NCBI GenBank assembly: GCA_036390175.1
Contig: DASWCG010000050.1
Coordinates: 1-20,270, forward strand
Direction: 5' to 3'
DNA: 20,270 nt
Origin: DASQHY01 sp036390175
GTDB lineage: Bacteria; Acidobacteriota; Terriglobia; Acidiferrales; UBA7541
The translations under genes were made by a program, and so were the position numbers. The notes beneath the pieces were generated by a model, which saw nothing but the letters and a program-made list of their open reading frames with translations, searched no databases and was not told the origin of the DNA. Positions 1 to 9,087 of the stretch are shown here, piece by piece (the stretch's first letter is position 1; the number at the start of each line of letters is the position of its first letter).

Positions 1-44
1 CGTGTCCCAGCTCCGTTCAGACGACGCAGTTCTGGGAGGACACC

Positions 45-1298
45 GTGTCAGACTTCTATCAAAGCGGGCTGGTCACTACGCTTCATCGTCTGGGTGAACC
101 CAAGCCCGAGGCATTGGAGCAGCAACTCGAGCGTTTCGCGCAAGACCAGCCGGTGGCCCTGATTCTGCCCGCGCTTTCCAGCGAATTTGACAAACCCGCG
201 ATGGAAGAGATGCTGGCGCAGCTTTGCCAGATCCGTTACGTAAGCCAGTTCGTCTTCACGCTCGCGCAAACAAGTCCCAGCCAGTTCCGCGAAATCCGTG
301 AGAGACTTTCCCTCCTCCCTGGCGAAGTGCGCTTAGTCTGGAACGACGGCCCTCGCATACAATCTCTTTACCGGCAGCTCGAGAAAAATGGTCTGCAAAC
401 CGGTCCGGATGGCAAAGGCCGCTCCTGCTGGATGGCGTACGGTTTTGTTCTTGGAAAGCATCAGGCCGACGTCATCGCCGTGCACGACTGCGACATTGTG
501 AATTACAACCGCGAGCTGCTCGCCCGCCTCTGCTATCCGGTGCTGAATCCGAACCTGAACTTCGAATTCTGCAAGGGCTACTACGCTCGCGTGTCCGACC
601 GGATGCATGGGCGCGTCACGCGGCTGCTTATCACTCCCCTGATTCGCGCGCTGGAGTCCCTGTTCGGCTTCCTGCCCTTCCTCCGTTACTTGGACAGCTT
701 CCGCTACCCGCTCTCCGGCGAGTTCGCCATGCAGGCGGACCTGGCGCGCATCAATCGCATCCCCTCAGACTGGGGATTGGAGATTGGCGTCCTTGCGGAG
801 ATTTACAGGAATTGCTCCAAGAAGCGCGTCTGCCAGGTGGACATCGCCGACAACTACGAGCACAAGCACCAGGAACTCTCGCCGGGCGACCCGTCGAAAG
901 GTCTCATGAAGATGGCGCTCGACATCGCCAAGACGCTGTTCCGCGTGCTGTCCGCGGAAGGGGTCACCTTCGAGACCGGGAATATGCAGACCCTGTTGAC
1001 TCGTTACGTCCGCACCGCCGAGGACAATATTTCCCGCTACCATGCCGACGCCATGATCAACGGCCTGATTTTCGACCGCCACGAGGAAGAAACCGCCGTG
1101 GAAACGTTTGCTCGCGCATTGAAGCAGGCCACCGAGGACTTTTTTGCCGACCCCCTCGGCAAGCCGCTGATTCCCAACTGGGCCCGCGTCAGTTCCGCGC
1201 TGCCGGGCTTTTTGGGTGCTCTGTCGGAGGCCGTTGAGACCGATAACGCCGAGTATGCCGCAAAACGCGCGGTCTCATTTGCCAGCAGCCGGAGTTGA
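45..1298 (+). CDS. gpgS: Glucosyl-3-phosphoglycerate synthase (GpgS-like, GT81-type)
   Basis: Predicted cytosolic glycosyltransferase joining an NDP-glucose to 3-phosphoglycerate, the first step of glucosylglycerate synthesis. Seen in the 417-residue protein: a DxD-type metal/sugar-nucleotide motif HDCD at 147-150, GRVT at 189-192, PLSGEFA at 222-228, WGLEIG at 243-248 and a YEHKHQELS segment at 271-279. This order matches what I know of GpgS proteins. The GTG start at 45 is chosen because GGAGGA lies at 35-40 and the protein then begins MSDFYQSG. The frame stays open to the window edge, so a longer start cannot be fully excluded. It is followed after 39 bp by a second glycosyltransferase, probably as one operon. 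The sugar specificity (glucose rather than mannose) is inferred from family resemblance. Confidence 0.86.
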   Translation: MSDFYQSGLVTTLHRLGEPKPEALEQQLERFAQDQPVALILPALSSEFDKPAMEEMLAQLCQIRYVSQFVFTLAQTSPSQFREIRERLSLLPGEVRLVWNDGPRIQSLYRQLEKNGLQTGPDGKGRSCWMAYGFVLGKHQADVIAVHDCDIVNYNRELLARLCYPVLNPNLNFEFCKGYYARVSDRMHGRVTRLLITPLIRALESLFGFLPFLRYLDSFRYPLSGEFAMQADLARINRIPSDWGLEIGVLAEIYRNCSKKRVCQVDIADNYEHKHQELSPGDPSKGLMKMALDIAKTLFRVLSAEGVTFETGNMQTLLTRYVRTAEDNISRYHADAMINGLIFDRHEEETAVETFARALKQATEDFFADPLGKPLIPNWARVSSALPGFLGALSEAVETDNAEYAAKRAVSFASSRS

Positions 1299-1337
1299 CT
1301 TCGCCGGGCGCTGCTCATTCCCATCAGAGGAAGGTGT

Positions 1338-2630
1338 GTGGATAATCTCTTCCCTGCGGAATTGAAGGCGCGCCTCGATGAGATCGGCGCAGCCGAGCTC
1401 GTCGTCGGCATTCCCAGCTATAACAACGCCCGCACCATCCCCCACGTTGTCCGCGCCGTGGTGGCCGGCCTCGCCAAATACTTCCCCGAGCGCCGCGCCA
1501 TCCTTGTTAATTCTGATGGCGGCTCAAAAGATGGCACGCAGCAAGCCGTCCTCGAAGCCCAAGTGGACACCGAAGCCCTTCTCCAAGTGGCCTACCCCGT
1601 CCAGCCGCTTCAGCGCATCTCCACTCCATACGACGGGTTGCCCGGAAAAGGGAGCGCGTTCCGCACCATCTTCGCCATCGCCAAGCGCCTGAGCGCGAAA
1701 GCATGCATCGTGGTGGACTCCGACCTTCGCAGCATCAATCCTGACTGGGTTGAATTGCTGGCGCGGCCCATTCTCGACCGGGACTTCGATTACGTTGCGC
1801 CGTTCTATCTCCGTCATAAATACGACGGCACAATCACCAACGGGATTATTTACCCCCTGACCCGGACGTTGTTCGGCAAGCGCATCCGTCAGCCCATTGG
1901 AGGCGACTTTGGCTTTTCCGGCCGGCTGGCGGCCCGCTACCTTGAAAAAGACGTCTGGAACTCGGACGTTGCGCGTTTCGGCGTGGACATCTGGATGACC
2001 GTCACGGCGATTGCCGAAGGCTTTCGCGTCAGCCAGGCGTACCTCGGCGCCAAGCTCCACGACGCCAAAGACCCCGGCGCTGACCTGACCAGCATGTTTC
2101 TGCAAGTCGTAGGGTCTTTGTTTTCCCTGCTGGAGACTTATCAGAGCGTCTGGCAGCACACCGATGGTTCCGAAGCGGTGCCGATGTTTGGCTTCCCATT
2201 TGACGTGAGCGTCGAACCCATCGCCGTCAACGTCGAGCGCATGATGAAAGGCTTCGTCCAGGCCGTCACGGATCTTCGCGACATTTATCAAACGTTTCTT
2301 TCGCACGGAACCCTCGCCGGACTGGCGGATTGCGCAGCCCCGCGTGACGATTTTCATTTCCCCGATCGCCTTTGGGTCCATCTCATCTACGAATTTGCCG
2401 CTTCGTGGCATGCGCGCAAACTGGATCGCGAACACCTGCTCCAGTCGCTTGTGCCGCTTTATCTGGGCCGCACCGCGTCTTTCGTTCTCGAAACCCGCGA
2501 AAGCTCCGCGCGCGAGGTGGAGCAGCGCATTGAGCAGCTTTGCGAAGTCTTTGAAGGGGAGAAGCCCTATCTCGAGGAGCTCTGGAACCAACTCAGCAAA
2601 AAGGAGATGAGCCATGCAGCGTCTGATTGA
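1338..2630 (+). CDS. Mannosylglycerate/glucosylglycerate synthase-like glycosyltransferase
   Basis: A GT-A fold glycosyltransferase of 430 residues. Seen: an N-terminal nucleotide-binding strand and loop (GIPSYNN at 24-30), NSDGGSKDGT at 58-67, LPGKG at 101-105, the DxD motif DSD at 127-129 followed by NPDW, then IGGDFGFSG at 187-195, GVDIWMT at 215-221 and a late His 241 that could complete the metal site. The order PGKG, DxD, GG(E/D), (G)VD and His resembles the single-step mannosylglycerate synthase of Rhodothermus (GT78) and the single-step glucosylglycerate synthase type. It may therefore make glucosyl- or mannosylglycerate directly from glycerate, or mannosylate glucosylglycerate. Substrate and donor cannot be read from the sequence. 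The GTG start at 1338 follows AGAGGAAGG at 1326-1334. It overlaps the next gene by 17 nt, which argues for coupled translation. Confidence 0.8.
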   Translation: MDNLFPAELKARLDEIGAAELVVGIPSYNNARTIPHVVRAVVAGLAKYFPERRAILVNSDGGSKDGTQQAVLEAQVDTEALLQVAYPVQPLQRISTPYDGLPGKGSAFRTIFAIAKRLSAKACIVVDSDLRSINPDWVELLARPILDRDFDYVAPFYLRHKYDGTITNGIIYPLTRTLFGKRIRQPIGGDFGFSGRLAARYLEKDVWNSDVARFGVDIWMTVTAIAEGFRVSQAYLGAKLHDAKDPGADLTSMFLQVVGSLFSLLETYQSVWQHTDGSEAVPMFGFPFDVSVEPIAVNVERMMKGFVQAVTDLRDIYQTFLSHGTLAGLADCAAPRDDFHFPDRLWVHLIYEFAASWHARKLDREHLLQSLVPLYLGRTASFVLETRESSAREVEQRIEQLCEVFEGEKPYLEELWNQLSKKEMSHAASD

Positions 2631-3318
2631 GCGCGCTTTCATCGAGCCCTTTCACCGCCTGGCCGAACTGGTCTGGCAGGTACTGCCGGCCGTCGTTACC
2701 GTGATGGTCATCCTCGTCGTGGGCGGTTTTCTCGCCTGGTTGGTCCGTCAGGGGGTGTATCGCCTGCTGTTCGCCGCCCACTTCAATCGCCGGGTGGCCG
2801 AAACGCGGCTGGCCCGAGCCATTGATCGCACGCTCATTTTTCGCTCGCCAGCCGATTGCGTGGCGCGTGTAATTCACGGCGCTCTCTGGCTGGTTATCGT
2901 CCTTTTGGCGCTGGCAGCCGTGGACACAACTCTGACGCAGGAGATGCTGACCCGGTTTGTGAACTATGTCCCTGACCTGGTCACCGCCATGCTGGTCCTG
3001 CTCCTGGGCTCGGTGATTAGTAAGTTCCTGGCGCGCAGCACCCTGCTGGCCGCGGTGAACGCCCAGTGGGCTGGCGCGCGTCTATTGGCAGGCGCCGTGC
3101 GCTTTCTGGTCATGACCCTGGCTGTGGTGGTCGCGCTCGAACAGGTCCGCATTGGCCGGACAGCGCTCCTGGTCACTTTCGCTATCATCTTCGCCGGGGT
3201 CGTTATCGCCGCCGCGATTGCCTTTGGCCTGGGCGGCCGCGATCTCGCCCGCCAATGGCTCGAGAAAAGGGTGCATTCTACGCCTCCACAGGACGAAGAG
3301 ATCTTCCACCACTTGTGA
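2614..3318 (+). CDS. MscS-like conserved TM-helix membrane protein
   Basis: A small integral inner-membrane protein of 234 residues. About five hydrophobic helices are visible (roughly 22-44, 87-104, 117-136, 158-177 and 184-206). The last ends in FGLGGRDLARQWLEK at 204-218, a hallmark of the 'conserved TM helix' proteins related to small mechanosensitive channels. The protein stops soon after, so the beta domain and C-terminal vestibule of true MscS are absent. The ATG at 2614 lies inside the end of the preceding glycosyltransferase gene, with AAGGAGAT at 2600-2607 as ribosome binding site. Placement directly behind two compatible-solute genes suggests a role in osmotic adjustment, such as solute or ion release. 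That is inference; channel activity is not shown by sequence alone. Confidence 0.75.
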   Translation: MQRLIERAFIEPFHRLAELVWQVLPAVVTVMVILVVGGFLAWLVRQGVYRLLFAAHFNRRVAETRLARAIDRTLIFRSPADCVARVIHGALWLVIVLLALAAVDTTLTQEMLTRFVNYVPDLVTAMLVLLLGSVISKFLARSTLLAAVNAQWAGARLLAGAVRFLVMTLAVVVALEQVRIGRTALLVTFAIIFAGVVIAAAIAFGLGGRDLARQWLEKRVHSTPPQDEEIFHHL

Positions 3319-3415
3319 CCGCGCCGCCGCAGTCATTTGTAACTGCTTGAGCTTTCCGGTATCGTGACTCCTCGCGGCAGGTACTCCATTCTGTCTCACA
3401 AGGAAGTGCAGAAAC

Positions 3416-4000
3416 ATGCGACTCCTGAGGTTTTGTCTAGCCATCCTCCTGGCCACATGGATCTTTGCCCCGGCCGTTCGCTCGCAGGGCCGCCCGGAAA
3501 GTGGCGCGCACGAAATTGAGCTTTGGACCGGCGGCGGGCGCGGCGCCACGGGAAGCACTTCAGACACCGGCGTGTGGAACGTTGGCTTGCGCTATGGATG
3601 GGTACTCACTGGCCCGCACGGCCCGGGTTTCTTGCGCGGCACCTTTGAGTATGCCGTGGACGCGGCCCCTGTTTTCTTGGTGATCCAGCGCGGCAACACC
3701 GCGTTTGGGGCCGGCATCAATCCGGTGAATCTGAAGTGGAACTTCGAAACTCGTGGCCGTGTCGTGCCCTACCTCGAGCTCGGTGGCGGAACTCTGTTCA
3801 CCAATCACCAGGTTCCCGCCGGAACCTCTCAGGTGAATTTCACCTCCGGCGCGGCGCTGGGAATGCATGTTCTCCGCAAGCGCTTCAATTGCAGCGTGGA
3901 AGTCCGCTACATGCACATTTCCAACGCGGGCCTCTCGACGCCCAACCCGGGGATCAATACCATCCAGCTCCGCCTCGGCATCGGACGGTTCCAGCGCTGA
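3416..4000 (+). CDS. PagL-like acyloxyacyl hydrolase (lipid A 3-O-deacylase family)
   Basis: A predicted outer-membrane beta-barrel protein of 194 residues. Residues 1-23 form a signal peptide (basic MRLLR, hydrophobic stretch, then VRSQ). The rest alternates short strands rich in Gly and aromatic residues. The segment RYMHISNAG at 164-172 followed by PNPGINT at 176-182 fits the PagL/acyloxyacyl hydrolase signature with His 167 and Ser 169 as the catalytic pair. PagL enzymes remove the 3-O acyl chain from lipid A in the outer membrane. The residue 12 after the serine, where P. aeruginosa PagL has its catalytic Glu, is Asn here by my manual alignment. An AAGGAAG ribosome site lies at 3400-3406. 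A weak promoter candidate (TTGTAA at 3337, TATCGT at 3360, 17-bp spacer) precedes it. Family call is good; activity is uncertain. Confidence 0.72.
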   Translation: MRLLRFCLAILLATWIFAPAVRSQGRPESGAHEIELWTGGGRGATGSTSDTGVWNVGLRYGWVLTGPHGPGFLRGTFEYAVDAAPVFLVIQRGNTAFGAGINPVNLKWNFETRGRVVPYLELGGGTLFTNHQVPAGTSQVNFTSGAALGMHVLRKRFNCSVEVRYMHISNAGLSTPNPGINTIQLRLGIGRFQR

Positions 4001-4095
4001 CCCTTCGCCAAATCCCCAGACTCGAGGCTCCCCGGACCTAGGCGGGCCTTTGTCTTGGAGCCGCCTCGCTGGCCCGCTGTGTGCTCTCGCGCGGT

Positions 4096-4623
4096 CTACT
4101 TCAAGTCGTTGTGCGCCTGTTTCTCCGCGACTTTCGCTTCGACCTTGGCGTTGGCATCCGGATTAAGTAGCTGGATTCCCGCGCGCAAGTTCATCCCGCC
4201 GCTTCCGGGAGTCCCGCACGACGAAACGTCCGCCTTCGGCTGCACGCCGGTCATATCCCACTTCAGGCAGGTGAAATTGACCTTCGCATTGTGGCTGGCG
4301 TGAATTGCCGCGAGGCAATCGCGCATACTCTTGAAGCCCGCACAAGTGCCCGCCAGATCCGCATTGGCAGGAACCAGCCCCCGCGCTTGCAGCCTGGACG
4401 TCAGTTGTTTGTCTCGATCACTGTTGGCATCCACTGTTTTCTTAGAATCCTTCTTCACCCATTTGATGGGGTTCAGCGAATGCCCGCTGTGCGTTGCCTC
4501 TGGATCTTTTGGCGCGTCGGTCCCTCCTGCCCCTGCGCCCCTGGGCCCCTGCGCATTGACTTGGATCGCTCCGAAGGAAAAACCAACTGCGGCGACTGCA
4601 AGAATCATCCACTGCTTTCTCAT
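4096..4623 (-). CDS. Secreted four-cysteine hypothetical protein
   Basis: Unknown function. The 175-residue protein starts with a clear signal peptide (MRKQW, hydrophobic core, cleavage expected near VNAQ at 22-25). A Gly-rich and polar linker follows, then HSLNPIKWVKKD at 48-59. Next is a compact domain with cysteines at 94, 103, 119 and 136 that could form two disulfides in the periplasm. The C-terminus (156-175) is a charged, probably helical segment rich in Ala, Lys and Glu. The HSLNP(I/F)KW(V/I)KKD segment is one I associate with secreted acidobacterial proteins, from memory only. The start is supported by AGGGGGT a few bases upstream on the minus strand. It converges with the PagL-like gene and diverges from the phosphatase gene. 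Confidence 0.7.
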   Translation of the reverse strand: MRKQWMILAVAAVGFSFGAIQVNAQGPRGAGAGGTDAPKDPEATHSGHSLNPIKWVKKDSKKTVDANSDRDKQLTSRLQARGLVPANADLAGTCAGFKSMRDCLAAIHASHNAKVNFTCLKWDMTGVQPKADVSSCGTPGSGGMNLRAGIQLLNPDANAKVEAKVAEKQAHNDLK

Positions 4624-4790
4624 GTTTACCCCCTGAAGTTCGAAAATGGCGCCTGAGAATCGCGTTCTGCTCTCAGTACGCCACGTCTGCCGCGCGGTGT
4701 CGAGGATTGGAGGAATTGCCGCTTCCTATGCGTAAGCTGACCTTCCGGCCAGGGGACCGAAGGGAGCGGTGTGCCGCCACGCGACTCGGG

Positions 4791-4796
4791 TACAAT
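4791..4796 (+). promoter_or_regulatory. -10 box of gpgP, likely leaderless transcript
   Basis: TACAAT ends 5 nt before the ATG at 4802, so transcription would start at or next to the A of the start codon. No Shine-Dalgarno sequence lies before this ATG. No convincing -35 hexamer is visible at 16-18 bp upstream. Confidence 0.5.
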
Positions 4797-4801
4797 GCGG
4801 C

Positions 4802-5629
4802 ATGCTCGCCGCCAGGCATCTTATCTTTACCGATCTCGACGGAACTCTCCTCGACGCGCGCACTTATTCCTGGGCCGGCGCGGAACCCGCGCTCGCGGAA
4901 ATCGAGCGCCGCCGCATCCCTCTGATCCTGGTCACCAGCAAGACCCGCGCAGAAGTCGAGCCGCTTCGCCGCAAGCTCGGCCACGCTCATCCCTTCGTCA
5001 CCGAAAACGGAGGCGGCGTATTCATCCCCGACGGCTACTTCAACCTGAAAATCCCCGGCGTCGAGCGTCACACGCGCTATCTGTGCCTTCCCCTGGCGCG
5101 CCCCTACAACGAAGCGCTCGCCGCGCTCGAAGAGATTTCCAAAGCCGCCGGAGTCTCCGTGGTCGGCTTCCACGATATGACGGCCCGCGAAATCGCTCAG
5201 AACACCGGCCTCGGGCCGCGCGACGCCGAGTTTGCCAAGCAGCGCGATTTCGATGAACCGTTCTTCTTCGCCGGCGCGAGCGATGCTGGCATCCGCGCCT
5301 TCCAGCAAGAAGCCGCGCGGCGAAAAATGACCCTGACCTTCGGCGGACGTTTCTGGCATCTCGCCATCGGCACCGATAAAGGCCGCGCCGTGCGCGAACT
5401 GATCAAGCTCTACCACAGCGGCCTCAGAACCCGCCTCACCACCGTCGGCCTGGGCAATAGCCAGTCTGACCTGCCCATGCTTCGCGCCGTGAACCAGCCT
5501 GTTCTGGTTCCCGACGCGCAAGGAAATTTTGATCAGCAAGTCCTGAACGCCCTGCCAAAAATTCACCGCGCGGAGCATGCCGGCCCGGCGGGCTGGAGCA
5601 GCGCAGTTCTAAGCCTGATAAGTTGCTGA
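4802..5629 (+). CDS. gpgP: Glucosyl/mannosyl-3-phosphoglycerate phosphatase (HAD family)
   Basis: A cytosolic HAD-superfamily hydrolase of 275 residues, the usual length for the mannosyl-3-phosphoglycerate phosphatase (MPGP) group. Seen: motif I DLDGTLLD at 11-18 (nucleophile Asp 11), motif II TSK at 45-47, the cap-leading ENGGGVF at 68-74, motif III Lys 193 in GTDKG, and the group's typical motif IV GLGNSQSDLPM at 216-226. It would remove phosphate from the product of GpgS to release glucosylglycerate (or the mannosyl analogue), completing the two-step pathway begun at 45-1298. An upstream in-frame GTG at 4769 would add 11 residues. I prefer ATG 4802 because the HAD motif then sits 10 residues in, as is normal, and a TACAAT box lies just before it. 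The choice of glucosyl over mannosyl substrate rests on the neighbouring gpgS. Confidence 0.85.
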   Translation: MLAARHLIFTDLDGTLLDARTYSWAGAEPALAEIERRRIPLILVTSKTRAEVEPLRRKLGHAHPFVTENGGGVFIPDGYFNLKIPGVERHTRYLCLPLARPYNEALAALEEISKAAGVSVVGFHDMTAREIAQNTGLGPRDAEFAKQRDFDEPFFFAGASDAGIRAFQQEAARRKMTLTFGGRFWHLAIGTDKGRAVRELIKLYHSGLRTRLTTVGLGNSQSDLPMLRAVNQPVLVPDAQGNFDQQVLNALPKIHRAEHAGPAGWSSAVLSLISC

Positions 5630-5945
5630 CCTTGACAGCTTATTCCTTGACAGGACAAGCGCATGCTGCTACATTTTTGGGCAACCCCTTCGTGAGGATG
5701 GGCTTCACCGGTCCTTTCGGTTTTCGGCCTATGAGTCCGTACCCTTACCGATACCGATTAAACGCAAATGGGCTCCTCCGCCCGTTGTCCCCCGGAGCGC
5801 AAACCTGGTCTTTGGAAACTCTAGGGTCGGGTATTTGTCTTTTTGGTTCGCTCTCGATGCTGAGCCAGATTGCGTTCGATTGGCCGCTGCAAGAAGGGGA
5901 GGATTGTATGCAAAGGCGCGCCCTCGTTGTGGATGGGAGGCTTCA
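5630..5945 (+). other. Gene-free stretch, long leader of the PilZ gene
   Basis: This 316-bp stretch holds a promoter at 5647-5675 and then about 265 nt of untranslated leader. An open frame starting with TTG at 5623 runs through it, but it has no ribosome site and no recognisable protein character. Short hairpins can be drawn, for example GGGC/GCCC around 5770-5783. I could not fit it to any riboswitch family I know. Confidence 0.5.
5647..5675 (+). promoter_or_regulatory. Sigma70-type promoter for the PilZ gene
   Basis: TTGACA at 5647-5652 and TACATT at 5670-5675 are separated by exactly 17 bp. A second TTGACA lies at 5632-5637 but has no matching -10 at the right distance. The start site would be near 5682, about 265 nt before the PilZ start codon. 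Confidence 0.65.
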
Positions 5946-6344
5946 ATGAATGCATATCTGTCTGACCGCCGCCGGGCGCCCCGCCGCGATCTCGCAGTGC
6001 GCTTGCGCATTCGCATACTGAGGTCCCGCGTGCCTGCGCAGGGCGCCGAATCGGTGAATTTGTCCGAGCGCGGCGTTTATTTCGCCACCAACCTTCCGCT
6101 CCAGGAAGGCACACCGGTGGAAGTCCTTTTGCAGATGCCCGCGGAAATTACCGGCAAGCAGCCCATCGAATGGCGCTGTACCGGCCACGTTGTCCGTGTC
6201 CAGCCGATGCGCGCTCAGGACGCGCTGGGAGTCGGCGTGTGCTTCGATTGCTATGAGATTGTTCGTCTGTCTGACGCTTCGCGCTCGCCAAACCCGTGGG
6301 AGCGTGGCGGGTCCGGAGGGATTGGCACTCCCTCGCAACAGTGA
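5946..6344 (+). CDS. PilZ-domain protein (probable c-di-GMP receptor)
   Basis: A small cytosolic protein of 132 residues made almost entirely of one PilZ domain. PilZ domains bind cyclic di-GMP through an N-terminal arginine motif and a (D/N)xSxxG motif. Both are present: RRRAPRRD at 8-15 and NLSERG at 38-43. The remaining strands, up to about residue 108, complete the beta barrel, followed by a Gly/Ser-rich tail. An upstream in-frame start at 5835 would add 37 residues without domain character. I chose ATG 5946 because GGGAGG lies at 5935-5940. No neighbouring gene tells which process it controls; stand-alone PilZ proteins often act on motility, secretion or polysaccharide synthesis. Transcription probably starts at the 5647-5675 promoter, leaving a long leader that may be regulated. 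Confidence 0.82.
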   Translation: MNAYLSDRRRAPRRDLAVRLRIRILRSRVPAQGAESVNLSERGVYFATNLPLQEGTPVEVLLQMPAEITGKQPIEWRCTGHVVRVQPMRAQDALGVGVCFDCYEIVRLSDASRSPNPWERGGSGGIGTPSQQ

Positions 6345-6403
6345 GAAGAAGAGCGTGCGCACATTCGAACGCCTCCAACACATGTGCTCCCCTCAGAATG
6401 CGC

Positions 6404-6415
6404 TGCCGGCCGGCA
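6404..6415. repeat. 12-bp perfect palindrome upstream of hppA
   Basis: TGCCGGCCGGCA reads the same on both strands and lies 25 bp before the -35 box of the hppA promoter. It could be a regulator site, but GC-rich palindromes of this size also arise by chance. Confidence 0.25.
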
Positions 6416-6440
6416 TGCGGGAAATCACAGCCTCTCTTCC

Positions 6441-6469
6441 TTGACCCTCCTCGGCAACCCTGCTATAAA
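6441..6469 (+). promoter_or_regulatory. Strong sigma70-type promoter of hppA
   Basis: TTGACC at 6441-6446 and TATAAA at 6464-6469 with a 17-bp spacer. The expected start near 6476 gives a leader of about 80 nt. The ribosome site GGAGGA is at 6539-6544, 10 nt before the ATG. Confidence 0.72.
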
Positions 6470-6554
6470 GCTCGCTTTGCCTTTTGTGTTTGCTCGCCTT
6501 TGTACGCTTCCTGAGGAATCTTGCATTCGGAGGCCCACGGAGGATTGACGACTG

Positions 6555-9011
<2,457 letters not shown>

Positions 9012-9033
9012 CAGCACACGAGAGGAGTTGGCA

Positions 9034-9071
9034 GCGAGAAAACGCAGAGGCCCGGCGCTGTAGGCCCTCGC
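9034..9071. terminator. Possible hairpin between convergent hppA and DUF1501 genes
   Basis: GCGAG at 9034-9038 pairs with CTCGC at 9067-9071, and inside it GAGGCC at 9047-9052 can pair with GGCCCTC at 9063-9069 with one bulged C. No T-run follows on either strand, so a classical intrinsic terminator is not shown. Confidence 0.22.
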
Positions 9072-9087
9072 GCAGACCTTCAGCGAG

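Noticed and set aside
4040..4066. Terminator hairpin AGGCGG/CCGCCT between the PagL-like and secreted genes
   Set aside because: Only a 6-bp stem with a 15-nt loop and no T-run on either side; too weak to call.
5676..5945. c-di-GMP (GEMM) riboswitch ahead of the PilZ gene
   Set aside because: Fragments such as CGCAAACC are present, but I could not build the required stem order or the GNRA-capped helix.
5623..5949. A 108-residue open frame between gpgP and the PilZ gene
   Set aside because: TTG start, no ribosome site, no recognisable composition, and it spans the likely promoter.
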